A stretch of 64,000 nucleotides of DNA from Fragilariopsis cylindrus CCMP1102 (GCA_900095095.1 FMBT01000339.1:62001-126000), one strand, 5' to 3'; shown: positions 11,493 to 22,538, counted from the stretch's first letter. The notes: generated by a model from the sequence alone, not told the origin. Translations and numbers: made by a program.

Positions 11493-12008
11493 ATGAAGTA
11501 CATCTGTTCTCTTTTCCTTATCGTCCAAGCCTTGAGTATGTCATACGGTTTCGGTAAGTGACCCCCCCACGAGATTTAAGAATAGATATATGTTGTTTGG
11601 AATTGTTCTGTTCGTCGCATTATTGATCGCATACGGTATGTACTTAAAAAAAAAATGACCAGTTCATTTCTCACAATCCATCCTTCCCTTTTTCCCCATA
11701 AAAACGAATATACTTATTATACAACTATAACAGCACCAGCACAACAACGATCAGCAACATTATCAACGCCATCATCATCATCCTCAATTGTACTGAATGC
11801 AGAAAAAGAAACATCCACGGAACGTGGTGTCTCTGTCGATCAAGATGGAAAATCAAATGTCTGGGCCATTGAACCAAAAATGGAAGTATCCACAAAGAGT
11901 GGAGAAGAAAAGACAAAATCAGCATTAATTGCCGGTGCTGGTCTTATTGTGTTTGCTGGTATTGCTGGAGTGGCATTAACAAATTTACCGGATCCAAATT
12001 TACTTTAA
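11493..12008 (+). CDS. Small plastid-targeted single-helix membrane protein
   Basis: Exon 1 (11493-11553) encodes a signal peptide ending SYGF. Exon 2 (11734-12008) begins APAQQRS, so splicing builds the diatom plastid-import motif GF-AP with Phe at the cleavage site. The 111-residue precursor has a Ser/Thr-rich transit part, a short conserved-looking segment (NVWAIEPKMEV), one membrane helix (ALIAGAGLIVFAGIAGVAL) and the C-terminal tail TNLPDPNLL. It has no chlorophyll-binding ExxH or ENGR motif, so it is not an LHC or one-helix stress protein. A small accessory subunit of a thylakoid complex is the most natural guess, but that is inference. Confidence 0.8.
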
Positions 12009-12667
12009 AACAAACACATTTAACTAACGTACAGCCAAAACAAAATCCAATCTTGTAAATTAGTATAACCTTATTTATACTACACTATACTTTTTTTCTA
12101 AATATAAAACTATCTGCTATTATTAATTTAATCTATTCATGAAATCAATTTATACTTACCCCAACTTTCGAAGTAGTATCACGTTGTTTTACATAACAAT
12201 ATTCCTTCCTACGAAACTTGATAATAGCCATCTACCATAAAATCTGCACTATATTAATTTAATCGCCTGCAAGTTGAAAGTACATATTTATATCTACTCT
12301 TTCTAAAGTATCAGTATTAATTTATTTCACAGTATTCATACAACAAAATACACTTCATAAAATACACACGCTACCGTATAGTAGGAGGCAGAACAACAGT
12401 AACAGTCTTGCTTCTCGGACCGTAGTTTGTTACACTATGGTTGTGGCATTCTATCAAAAAAAAGATACGACAAAACGAATGAAAATATTACAGGTGCACC
12501 GTAAAAAAAGACCAGCACACATCAGCGAAATCTTTCAAACTAAACAAAATTAAATGTATCATAATATTCTTATGGTGCATTAATTACTAATTATAATACG
12601 AGCTGATTGAGTTGATTATTATTGGTTTGCTTTCACTTCTAACAACTAATTATTAGTAATTAGCTCT

Positions 12668-14327
12668 CTACTCGGGAGCCTTAGCAAACATTGTTGTATA
12701 AGGATCATACTCTTGACCTTCTACAGCAATACGATCATAATGTTCCTGTAATGTAATCGTTCCAAATTTCTCTTCAGGTTTTGTTGTTAACATATCTTCA
12801 ACTGCATAATATTTCCCTGTGGGTGTTTGTATGTATAATATACGTACGATGATTAAAAAGTTTGATGGAAAAAGGTTTTGGTTTTTTGGTCAGTCCAGTC
12901 AGTCAGCATTATTTGAGTGAGCACACAAATACAAAGACGATCTATTCATTCATTGATTCATTCATTCTTCACTTCACACACTTGATTTCACTTCAACGTA
13001 CCTATACGTCCCAGCTCAGCAGCGTTCTCGAACTTTTCACTTTCGAATTTATCGGCTACCCATTGTAGACTATCAATAATAGCATCAAACAACCAAAGGG
13101 GAGCAAAAACAAAAAATGGTTTCTTCCCAACTGCACTAAACAACATCTAACAAAAGAGCAGAAAAATAGTAGTATTATGACAACAGGTAATGTGAGACAA
13201 ACTATGAACACTCATATTATATATCATATCATATCATAACAGACAGGACAAAACAAAAAACCCAGCAAAACATTACCACAAGACTTACTTCTCCTTGTTT
13301 CAACATCGTTAATGGTTCATCGGGTCCACCAAGATCAATGGCTGCATTCTCTCTTGATTTATCGGTAATACTATCTACTAAGTACGTTGCTAAATCACCC
13401 TCTGCAATTGGGTTACATCGAGTAACCTTACCGTCACCAAACATAACAAATGGTGCACCCTGTTGAACAACTTCGAGTTGACCTGACACTGATTTAAAGA
13501 ATGCCGTTGGTCGTACAATTGTATGTGACATAGTATTTTGACCCTGTAAATCAGCTTCAAATTTTAACTTAGCCTGTTGGAATTGTAACCATGGATTCTT
13601 AACACAAAATGCTGACAATAAAACAAAATGACGTGCCCCAACACTAATACCAGAATCTAAACAATTCTTTGATGCCTGATAATCAATTGCGTATGCATCC
13701 TTTTTAATGCCAGACCGTGATGCAAGACACGAAACAACCGCATCAATACCATCACATCCTTCTTCTGATTTAATCTTTTCTAAAGTCTATATTATAAAAT
13801 TCAGATCGATCGTGAAGGGAAAGTATAGAAAAGAAAAAAGATTCATTTTGTTTTTTGAGGATTTCGAACTGTAAAGAAATACGTAGCTGATGAAGTAAAA
13901 GAGTAACTACTATAGGAATATTTCTTCTACTACTTCTTTTATAAAATCGTTCTTCTGTATTAGCTTTATTTTGTGTACGCACCTTCGTTAATTGGTCTGG
14001 ATTGGTAACATCGCATTCAACAACGTCAGCTCCTTCAAAGAATTGACCATACATAGCCTCACCTTGTTTGGAAGTGATTTTTTCTTTATCACGAACAAGT
14101 GCTATGGTTTTAAATCCTTGTCGGACACTCTCTCGTACGACAGATTTACCAATATATCCACTTGCTCCAGCAATAACAGCAGTTTTCCCGGTCCCAGGCA
14201 TGGTTGTCGTCGTTGACGACGATGACATCATCCGTAACGAGAAAGAATCGACTTCATGGACGGTCGAGCAAATAAACAACATACCGACTACTAGACAACA
14301 TAATTCATATGTATATTGACGAGTCAT
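12668..14327 (-). CDS. DVR: Divinyl chlorophyllide a 8-vinyl-reductase, plastid
   Basis: Four exons on the minus strand (14327-13983, 13786-13289, 13146-13002, 12816-12668) join in frame to 378 residues. The chosen ATG at 14327 gives a signal peptide with VDS-FSLR at the cleavage point, the diatom plastid type; an upstream ATG at 14429 would bury it. The Rossmann motif GASGYIG lies at residues 54-60. Family signatures follow: [67 protein letters not shown]. The enzyme reduces the 8-vinyl group of divinyl (proto)chlorophyllide with NADPH in chlorophyll synthesis. A 12-kb mobile element ends 179 bp upstream of the start codon. Confidence 0.94.
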
Positions 14328-14501
14328 TTTATAACTCCACTTTTTGGTACTTCTACTTCTTCTACTTCTTCCTTCTTCTTCTTGATATCGATACAATTCT
14401 TCGTTTACTTTTACAATAATCATTGGCAAAGATACAATTATGAATTCTTTTGTGAGAAAAGAGTAGTTTGCCGAGAAAAATCTGTTTTGACTTCAACCAA
14501 C

Positions 14502-14505
14502 AACT
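14502..14505 (+). repeat. Left target-site duplication AACT
   Basis: The four bases AACT directly abut the left inverted repeat, and the same four bases follow the right inverted repeat at 26714-26717. This fixes the outer ends at TCCAC.../...GTGGA. A 4-bp match can arise by chance, but it falls exactly at the inverted-repeat ends. Confidence 0.7.
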
Positions 14506-14721
14506 TCCACAAAAATGCGCGGCTTAGAGCTCCAGTTAGTCTTCTAACTGGAGCTCTAAGCTCCAGTTATAACTGGAAGTGCGCATCACAGTTATCAGAC
14601 TAACTGGAGCTCTAAGCTCCAGTTAGGCAATATTTTTAGTCGGTCTAGTCAAACCCCATGAAAAAAGTCGTTAACACGTGCTTAGCAGCACTCAAACCCT
14701 CATTGTATCTTAGAATGAGGG
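14506..14721 (+). repeat. Left terminal inverted repeat, 216 bp
   Basis: Reading from the outer end (TCCACAAAAATGCGCGGC) inward to ...AGAATGAGGG, this segment equals the reverse complement of 26498-26713, with no difference that I could find. It is packed with short inverted motifs. TAACTGGAGCT-CTA-AGCTCCAGTTA (11-bp arms, 3-base loop) is followed by related copies, and CTCCAGTTAG-TCTT-CTAACTGGAG forms another stem, so the outer half can fold into several hairpins. Confidence 0.95.
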
Positions 14722-15091
14722 AGCTAGCCAGCTAGCTAGAGGATAGACACATAAATTCGATTCAAATGCCAACAAAAAATTGTGAGACAGACCCACGGAG
14801 ATTCTTATTGAGGGTGGCACTCCACCACCACAACCAATTGACAATGAGGTCCAACCGAAATTTTACAATGGGATGATTCAAATGTCAATAAAAAACTAGG
14901 ATCCACGGAGAGGAATTATTCTCTATTCTTATCGTGGGCGAGGGTGCATGTTGAGTGTGGTTGTGATTGTGGTTGTGGGTTCTGCTTTTAGATTTAGGCT
15001 CAACACAACAAGATTCAAACATCCAAAGCATCTACCACAAACAAAAGTAGGATAACTGTCATAATATCCAGAAATTGTCTGCAGCAATAAG
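14722..15091. other. Subterminal non-coding region of the element
   Basis: There is no ORF. Two related segments about 115 bp apart (starting near 14760 and 14875) share gattcaaatg, a caa(c/t)aaaaaa run and ccacggaga, so this is a degenerate direct repeat. It probably contains the promoter of the gene at 15092. Confidence 0.5.
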
Positions 15092-15928
15092 ATGAAACTT
15101 GCTTTTACTGCCTACCGCACTACAGGATTGTTGGGGGAAAAGCAAACCCAACGGCTTAGTGACGAGACATACCCTCTTGAAGATGGCGTCGATATCTATG
15201 TGAAAGAACTGAGAGTATTCACGAAAAGTTCTTGCTGTCCTATGCATTTAAAGCCTTGTCACCATTGTGTTGAGTACGGAAATCTTACCATTCCAAGATC
15301 CTTCCTATTTCATTTCGAAAACAGCGAAGGAACGTTTACATGCAAGGACAGCAGTCATCCATCAATATATATCAATGGTGGCAAGAAAGAGAATAAGATT
15401 GAGCTTGACGAAGTATTTGAAATTGCAGTTGATACTATCATTTACCTACGCAAAGCTTTGGGAAGCTGTGATGATCCAATGCTAGAATTCCGTGTTGTTG
15501 CTCTCGATGAACGCGAACTCGAAATAGTAGAAGACTTCGAAGTCGAAACTGTTGTTAGTATCGAATGCATCGACGCTGATGTAGATGCCGAGGATATTCC
15601 TACCCCTGAATCATCGAAGACACCAAACGCTTCTACACCAATTCCATTAGTTTCAGTAACTTTTGCTGCCCCCATGGCCGAATCTACCCCCATCCATACT
15701 GCTCGTTTATTGGCGTTTGAAGCAACGCCTTCAACGTCACGTTCTGCACTTGATCCACCGGTATCTTCTACCAAAGGAATCGTTCTAAATGATCCTGCTG
15801 GTAAATCGCCACAGTTTAGACTTCAATCACCAGAACCAATGCGATCACCACTGCCAGTCAATAGAGATACAACACCATCGATGAAGAATCTACGAACCAA
15901 TCCAAACAAGAAGCACAAGAAGGATTAG
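15092..15928 (+). CDS. Unknown element-encoded protein, 278 residues
   Basis: An intact ORF lies 370 bp inside the left TIR. The N-terminal half is folded-looking, with a Cys/His cluster (SSCCPMHLKPCHHC, about residues 47-60) and a further Cys near residue 83. A short acidic segment follows, then a Ser/Thr/Pro-rich tail (residues about 170-265) ending in a basic KKHKKD that could be a nuclear signal. I do not recognise a family. It points convergently towards the transposase candidate across a minisatellite. Confidence 0.7.
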   Translation: MKLAFTAYRTTGLLGEKQTQRLSDETYPLEDGVDIYVKELRVFTKSSCCPMHLKPCHHCVEYGNLTIPRSFLFHFENSEGTFTCKDSSHPSIYINGGKKENKIELDEVFEIAVDTIIYLRKALGSCDDPMLEFRVVALDERELEIVEDFEVETVVSIECIDADVDAEDIPTPESSKTPNASTPIPLVSVTFAAPMAESTPIHTARLLAFEATPSTSRSALDPPVSSTKGIVLNDPAGKSPQFRLQSPEPMRSPLPVNRDTTPSMKNLRTNPNKKHKKD

Positions 15929-16825
15929 AAATGTGTTGCCACTGTCGAGAATTATATGTAATCGATCGACTCTATAGTACAAATAAAATTTGAAAGATCA
16001 TATGTGAACTTAATAATGTTCTATCTAACTTGTTATCTATTACTACAACTAACATATGCATGTAAATAAATAATAATAATAGTACTTATATTATAAACTT
16101 TATCTCTTTCTTATACTACTATTATTAGATTTACGATTCGATTACTCTAGCCCGAATGGGACCATAATCCACAATTAGGGGCGATCTTCCTAACTCAAAT
16201 GATATGCGGCACGACCCTAATCCACAATTAGGAGAGACCAGTTCTAGCTCAAAGGACAGGCGGCACGACCCTAATCCACAATTAGTGGAGACATTTCTAG
16301 CTCAAATGAAAGGTAGCACGACCCTCAGCATAGATAAGGGATTGTCCAAATGATCCACAATTAGGGGCGATCTTCCTAACCCAAATGATATGCGGCACGA
16401 CCCTAATCCACAATTAGGAGAGACCAGTTCTAGTTCAAAGGACAGGCGGCACGACCCTAATCCACAATTAGTGGAGACATTTCTAGCACAAATGAAAGGT
16501 AGCACGACCCTCAGCATAGATAAGGGATTGTCCAAATAATCCACAATTAGGGGCGATCTTCCTAACTCAAATGATATGCGGCACGACCCTAATCCACAAT
16601 TAGGAGAGACCAGTTCTAGCTCAAAGGACAGGCGGCACGACCCTAATCCACAATTAGTGGAGACATTTCTAGCTCAAATGAAAGGTAGCACGACCCTCAG
16701 CATAGATAAGGGATTGTCCAAATCTTTAAAAATTACACGTAGTGCATTCTGAAATATAGTACCGAGCAAAGCGATAATGCCCTAAAAATTGACTAGAGTA
16801 CATTACTTGTTTATTTGTTTTATTA
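15929..16825. other. Convergent intergenic region of the element
   Basis: It separates the 3' ends of the 278-residue and 1056-residue genes. It contains AT-rich sequence with AATAAA-like strings, then a 186-bp minisatellite. Confidence 0.7.
16166..16725 (+). repeat. 186-bp tandem repeat, three copies
   Basis: Copies start at about 16167, 16353 and 16539, an exact 186-bp spacing. Each copy contains three sub-repeats built around cacgaccctaatccacaatt followed by a g(g/t)(g/a)g-rich segment. Copies differ at only a few positions. Confidence 0.93.
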
Positions 16826-19800
16826 CTATAAATTCGAATGACAAATAGAATATCTTTGTCTATTAAGAAAGTCGGGATGGATAACATAATACTTTTCATT
16901 CAATTCAAGTCTACGTTCCTCTTCCGATGTTACGCTTACAGACTTCTTGATCTCTTCTTTTATTCGCAAGCGTTCACTATCCCAATCATTCCCTCGATTT
17001 GCAAACTCTTTCTTGTATTTCTTCCGTAATTCGACTAATATACTAAGGAATTCCTTCACTGAGATTCTCTGCATACGATTACTCAAGCCGTCTCTATTGA
17101 ATTTGTCCTCTGTCAAATTGATGCCAAGATTCTGGAGAAGGTCTAGTGTATTGATTATTTCAGTAAGAATCGGGAGCTTTTTATTATCGGCCATTTTTTT
17201 CAAGGATACTTTGTCAACCGATAGAGCAAGTACAGATCTCTTATCGATTTCTTTCTTGTAATCTTTCTTAGTATAACAACCTGTTGAAATAGGAACACCA
17301 CCAGCTTTATATGATTGAGTTCTATTTGTTGAATGGCGATGATTAGGATCCAAGTAGAAAACCTCGATGATTTTATCCCTACGCCGTGCACCCAACGATC
17401 TATATTTCATTGTGTCATTTGAAAGAGGGCTACCATCCGGTGCTTGCACAGCATCAGTACTTGCTGGGAACATATCATCCGCACCAACCAAAACAGGTTG
17501 ACCAAATCGCCAAAGATTTGTATTTTCGATGGCAACCCTTATTTTTGCGTATACTTCCCAATCAGTCGATTTACTCTCATTAAAAGGTCCTGTGTATGTA
17601 CGCTCAGTTCCACGCAGAATCTCATTCTCCTTCTTTTGGGCGAGAAAAGAGTTAAGATTCAATGCCGCTGTAAACATTTTCTTAGTGATACCAGCAAACG
17701 TACGGGTTCCAACAATAGCACGAAACGATTTGTTCACTTTCTCTTGAGCAAGGTCAACGTACATGCGTTTACCTCCTTCTGATTCTCTTGTAAACGCAAA
17801 CTCTTCAAACAATTTAACTTCCCAAGGAGATGCCGCCACTTTCCAAATTAATAGCTCTACACAAATCCGAACATATTTATATGCGTTTGTTGTGCAAAAT
17901 AATGGTAGCATGATTCTCACTGCGGTAAAGAAGAGATCAGCACAATCAGAGCGTTCTGCGTCTCTTAATAAGAAATAGGCCTCTAAAAGCAACAGTTCAT
18001 CGAAAGCCATCTTCGCTGGAGGATATTTTACTGCTCTCTCTCTCATTGCGCTGTATACCTCTTGTGAATCTACATCATCTCTTTCCACAAAGGCTGCATA
18101 ATGCTCTACAGCTGATCTGTAGTGAGCAGCAATAGTAGGGATGGCTTCATTTTCAAATTGTCTAGGATCATATGGGTCCATAACAAATTTTTGCGACCCC
18201 TCCGTTCCCCGAAAATCGCCGATGTAATATCGTGTAACTTCTGAAACAACAGAGCTTTTCTTTGTTACAAGTTCCTTCATCATATGAAAACCTCCCGGGA
18301 AAGCACGTATATCTTTGTATCTATTTGCTCCGCTTGCCTTATCTTCGTCGATAATTGTGTGGGAGCTAAAGATGGGGGAACCATCGCCAATAAAGAACAT
18401 CACGTTCTCTATGATGGGTCGTATATTACTCTGATCACTTGATTTTGCCATCATTTCTTGTTGCATTCTTAACATCATTTCGAGATACTGCTTGACAACT
18501 TCGGATTTTGCAAGGTCCTCTCGTAAAGGTGCATCGACAAACATGTCATTCTTTTCTAGCATGCTCTTTCCATCTTGATTCAATGTAATTCGGTCCGATT
18601 CTTCCATGTCTGACACGTACTCTCGTGTCCTAAAAGGAACTCGCTTGCTATCGGTGTCATATTTCACTTGCGGATGCACATCGATACCTAAATTGCGGGG
18701 AATGCCATTGCCATTTCCCCATACGTAACACCCACTATCAATCATTACAGAGCATTGATCAAGTCTGGGTAGTGGTAATTTTATCATTGCTTCGATATGT
18801 AGCAGCTTACGATGCGATAGTAAGCGTAGGTCACCATCGTTTTCTTTCACGGTATGTTCGGCTAGAGTGAGTCCTTTCTCTTCAGATTCAATAATTAGCT
18901 GATCAATTGTCTTCATATCCCGACTTTGATTGACTTCATATAGATTTAATTCATTTAACTCAATTTCACGTACAAGTTTAATGGTATGAATGGTCCATTG
19001 ATCAATATGGTCCTTTCTACCTTTCTTTTCCATCACCAAATTATCGGCACAGAGCACAGGGAAATCATATCCATTTGGAATCGGAATATCATCAAAATTC
19101 GTGTTCGCGAAATCCATGGCACGATTTTTAAGAGTCGTCATTCCAGGAACAATTCGAAATTGAGACAATGCTTGGATGATTTTTTGCTCTACTTGAAGAT
19201 CATAAAGTAAAGAACCAATGGCCAGTTGCGAATTAGTATTCTGCTTATTGTTAGCGTTTTGATTGACATATAATGATTGCAACAATTGAAAGGCAGAAAA
19301 TATTGCCAATAAATCTTTCTTCGGCTCGCTTATAGATCTAGTTGTCATGTTTCGAATGTGATCTCTCAGATCTTTTATCAGAGTATCTCCCGTTGCTAAT
19401 GAATAGAGAAATAGAAAGGTTGGATGTGTGCATTCAATTGCTTCGTTTGCCAGATCAGAAATAGATAGTGACAAGTTACTATCATTAGGACGGGTTGCTG
19501 GTTTTGGAAATAGAGTTGAATGAAAACGCCTCGCTAACTCTACAAGAGTGTTTCGAATTCTATCTGAGCCGAGGCCCAAATCATCACTAATTTCTATGGT
19601 TTCACAAATGAAAAACTTCCCAATTGACGCATCCTCTTCGATAGCGATATACAAAATTCCTTTTCCTTTTCTTTCTTCTTTATCGGGGTATTTTTTACAC
19701 CAGTATCGATAAGGATCTTTCCCTTCGTTCGGGTCTTTGTAAATATCTTTTACAATAGGTTCTCGATGTTTCACTGCCTTTGTGAAGCTTCCATTGATCA

Positions 19801-19996
19801 GACAGACTCTGTGTTTTGTAATCCCACGTTTACAGTTGGCACATACCATTTCACGGGTATGTTCCTTTTTTGCGAGATCTCTACAGAGACATGGTAAGCA
19901 TACTCTGTGGTTGCAAGGATGCAATTGAGCTGATTCTTTTCCAGAAAGTTCATTGCTACAGCTGCAACAGGAATCAGTCGTTTCTTCAGCACTCAT
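16826..19996 (-). CDS. Putative transposase: RING-like N-terminus plus DUF6589-like catalytic core, 1056 residues
   Basis: A single uninterrupted ORF. Residues 10-56 form a RING-like C/H array (CCSCSNEL, HPCNHRVCLPCLC, CANC). The large middle region has a pattern I associate with DUF6589-type putative transposases: an ADN motif (Asp about 318), FFIGDGSP (Asp about 538), a GGFHMMKE block (His about 571), and helices around LLLLEAYFLL (Glu about 672). Later come NAYKYVRI and AQEKVNKSFRAIVGT blocks. A D/D/E triad is therefore possible but not proven. It is the only enzyme-like protein of the element and the best candidate to act on its TIRs. The RING could instead be a generic zinc-binding DNA or protein contact module. 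Confidence 0.75.
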   Translation of the reverse strand: MSAEETTDSCCSCSNELSGKESAQLHPCNHRVCLPCLCRDLAKKEHTREMVCANCKRGITKHRVCLINGSFTKAVKHREPIVKDIYKDPNEGKDPYRYWCKKYPDKEERKGKGILYIAIEEDASIGKFFICETIEISDDLGLGSDRIRNTLVELARRFHSTLFPKPATRPNDSNLSLSISDLANEAIECTHPTFLFLYSLATGDTLIKDLRDHIRNMTTRSISEPKKDLLAIFSAFQLLQSLYVNQNANNKQNTNSQLAIGSLLYDLQVEQKIIQALSQFRIVPGMTTLKNRAMDFANTNFDDIPIPNGYDFPVLCADNLVMEKKGRKDHIDQWTIHTIKLVREIELNELNLYEVNQSRDMKTIDQLIIESEEKGLTLAEHTVKENDGDLRLLSHRKLLHIEAMIKLPLPRLDQCSVMIDSGCYVWGNGNGIPRNLGIDVHPQVKYDTDSKRVPFRTREYVSDMEESDRITLNQDGKSMLEKNDMFVDAPLREDLAKSEVVKQYLEMMLRMQQEMMAKSSDQSNIRPIIENVMFFIGDGSPIFSSHTIIDEDKASGANRYKDIRAFPGGFHMMKELVTKKSSVVSEVTRYYIGDFRGTEGSQKFVMDPYDPRQFENEAIPTIAAHYRSAVEHYAAFVERDDVDSQEVYSAMRERAVKYPPAKMAFDELLLLEAYFLLRDAERSDCADLFFTAVRIMLPLFCTTNAYKYVRICVELLIWKVAASPWEVKLFEEFAFTRESEGGKRMYVDLAQEKVNKSFRAIVGTRTFAGITKKMFTAALNLNSFLAQKKENEILRGTERTYTGPFNESKSTDWEVYAKIRVAIENTNLWRFGQPVLVGADDMFPASTDAVQAPDGSPLSNDTMKYRSLGARRRDKIIEVFYLDPNHRHSTNRTQSYKAGGVPISTGCYTKKDYKKEIDKRSVLALSVDKVSLKKMADNKKLPILTEIINTLDLLQNLGINLTEDKFNRDGLSNRMQRISVKEFLSILVELRKKYKKEFANRGNDWDSERLRIKEEIKKSVSVTSEEERRLELNEKYYVIHPDFLNRQRYSICHSNL

Positions 19997-20834
19997 TTTT
20001 CAATATTATTGTCCTCTCTACCATCTCGGGTGTGAGAGATGCAATGATACATAGGTGCAGACAAAGAGAGACAGAGCCTTTCCCTCACCGTGAGTGCGGC
20101 TTAGTCAAAAAAACAAAAAAACAAAAAGAAGAACGCACCGAGGTTTAGGTTTTTGGGCGCGAAAATGCAGGTACAGACAAAGAGAGACAGAGCCTTTCCC
20201 CCACCGTGAGTGGGGATATGTCAAAAAACAAAAAACTGAAACAAGAACTAACTGTGGTGTAGGTTTTTGCGCGCGAAAATTCAGATTTACTAAGTGAACA
20301 ATGTAGCATTATTATGATATGATGTGTATGATTAATTGTACGTGTAAAAATTACTATGCATATATTTTATTTCAATTGCGTTCACCCTCTATCACGTTGA
20401 GGCTGTTTTCGCATTACAGTATGGTCGATCGTGTCTGTAAATATCACTACCACTATTTCTTGTCGATCTGTTGGGAATATAATATGTGGCACGGGAGTCT
20501 CCTCACTTTAAACTAGTGGAGTATCCGTTAGCCATCAAGTGATTTCAAAGAATGGGGGCAATGTATAGTAAAAATTGAAGCGTCTCCGTTTAAGTGGAAC
20601 ATAGGATCGTGGGACTAAGAAATTTCGTTTATGTAAGCACTAACTGATAAAATCATGTTCGTTTGTAATTATTCATATGAGCACATTCACTACTTTGTAG
20701 TGAGGGATTATTATCTTGTGGAAGTGAAGTTCCTACTTTTTCTTTACATTCTCATAACTTTCATATCTCAATATTCGAAAAGGGAAAACAGCTTACAAAA
20801 GCTTAAAGAAAATTGTAATTAAGACAAGATAACA
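19997..20834. other. Divergent intergenic (promoter) region of the element
   Basis: This is shared upstream DNA of the 1056-residue gene (minus) and the coiled-coil/Tudor gene (plus). It begins with a 116-bp tandem duplication and is otherwise AT-rich without ORFs of note. Confidence 0.65.
20053..20284 (+). repeat. 116-bp tandem duplication
   Basis: The string acagacaaagagagacagag occurs about 116 bp apart, with shared downstream blocks (cctttccc.caccgtgagtg, tcaaaaaacaaaaaa, taggtttttg.gcgcgaaaat). There are two imperfect copies directly upstream of the transposase-like gene start. Confidence 0.85.
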
Positions 20835-20948
20835 ATGACGTCGAATAGAGGTTTACAATATCGTCGCTCAGGAAGAGCATTGGCTACTTCAACCAACGCG
20901 ATGGATCCGCCCGTCAGAATTACAAACAAACGGAAGGTAAATAGATTG

Positions 20949-20983
<35 letters not shown>

Positions 20984-22538
20984 CTTTTGTGTCTGCCTTT
21001 ATTCTTCCTTCAATTCTTCTCAGCTGTTCTTCTCCTTCTAATAGTCCATTCTAAAACTGTAGCTACATCGATAGTTGCGGCGGTTGCAACAACAACAGGT
21101 CGTCCCCGTCGACCTATCAAACGTCGTGAACATCACGATGGTACCCCCCTCCTTACTTCTGTAGCAGCAAAACGCAGTAAGACTGGTGCTGCTGCGAGAA
21201 GGCGTCCAAGAAGAAAGCCGAAGAGAAGAAGAAGGTTGATCATGCCGCAAATATACTTGCCAAGGCTACTGCACAAGCTGAAGAAGAAAGGAAAGCTGCT
21301 GCCGAGAAGGAGTCCAAGAAGAAGGCTGATCATGCCGCGAAGATAGCCAGAAAGAAGATAGCTGATGCTGTCAAGGCTGCTGCAGAAGCTGAAGAAGAAA
21401 GGAAAGCTGAAGATAGTAGGATAGCTGGAGAAGAACAGACGCGAATGGAAAAGGAAAGACTAGAACGTGATGCTGTTGAAATGATTCCTAATGGGGATAA
21501 GAAACAACCAGCACTTGAGACTCCCAGAAGAAGCAGAAGGGAAGCAAGATGCTACTGTTGATTATTCTGCATATGAGAAGAAGGTTGATAATCATTTCAA
21601 AAATGGTAATTTGAAGGTTGGTTCTAGAATTGACGTATATAAAGACGGAAACGGATGGATTGCAAGCACTTGCGTCCTCGTGGGTGTTAATCAAGAAGAA
21701 CGTACAGTCAAAGTAGTTTATGAAGATGAAGACGATGATAAGGTGGTTCGTCTTGATTTAGGGAAAACAGCTTATGATATTTCACTAATATCTAAGGATG
21801 TAGAAGTATTAGACTGGGAAATGCCTGGATCTATCACCAACACCGACAAAAGGGATTCAGATGGAGCATCGAGTCAGTCGGCACAGCTAGCCCATATCAA
21901 AAGTTTTGTTGAAGAACAATTCTCGGGGTTTTTACAGAAAATAAGCGAGCCCAAAACCAAGGAGAAGGAAGCGACAGGGCCCAAAGATCCCAAGAGACCT
22001 ATCGGTACTCGTGCAAAGTCTGTTAAGGGGATGAAGGACGAAACTGTTCGTCGGATGTATGATGTGTTAACAAAATATACCGAGCAAGTTCAATTTACTT
22101 CTCAGTTTAAAAGTCAAGTTGACCGGGATTACCATCCCCCTTTTGGACAGTGATTATGAATGTTGACAAGTTGGTACTTAAACCCAGCGCAAAAGGAATC
22201 ACTCGTTATGAAAAACTCGAGCCAGTGGTTAACATGTTTGCTCAACCAGGTATTCCAGTTCTAGAATTGGCCAAAATCTCAGGAACGCTGCTGAGAATAT
22301 GGAGAAAGGAATATCCAAAGGCTGGACCTTGGCAAGTGGTACTGAAGAATTCGTTACAAATACTTTCGGACCCAGAGAAAATGATATTCCAAACAAGAAC
22401 AAAGATCTCGTGGCAGCCATGGCGGCTGAGCGAGAGGAATTAGAACAACAAGAATTGGAGGAGGCAGAAGCAGCAGCAACAGCAGCATTATTAGGGCCGC
22501 ATCCAAACCAACAACAAGGTGAAACTGGTGAGCTTTAG
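20835..22538 (+). CDS. Coiled-coil / Tudor-like protein of the element (frame interrupted)
   Basis: The N-terminal exon (20835-20936, basic) ends at a GT followed by a (TG)n tract. Downstream coding shows a basic AT-hook-like GRPRRPIKRR, a long Ala/Glu/Lys coiled coil (about 21190-21500), a segment whose sequence resembles a Tudor/chromo-barrel fold (VGSRIDVYKDG, VKVVYEDEDDDKVVRLDLG; 21600-21770), a linker, and a C-terminal Gln/Glu/Ala helix ending GETGEL at 22538. Neighbouring segments are in different frames, so the reading is broken or the consensus is faulty in a few places. Low-complexity coding makes exact joins uncertain. A chromatin- or nucleoprotein-binding role is only inferred from composition. 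Confidence 0.5.
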
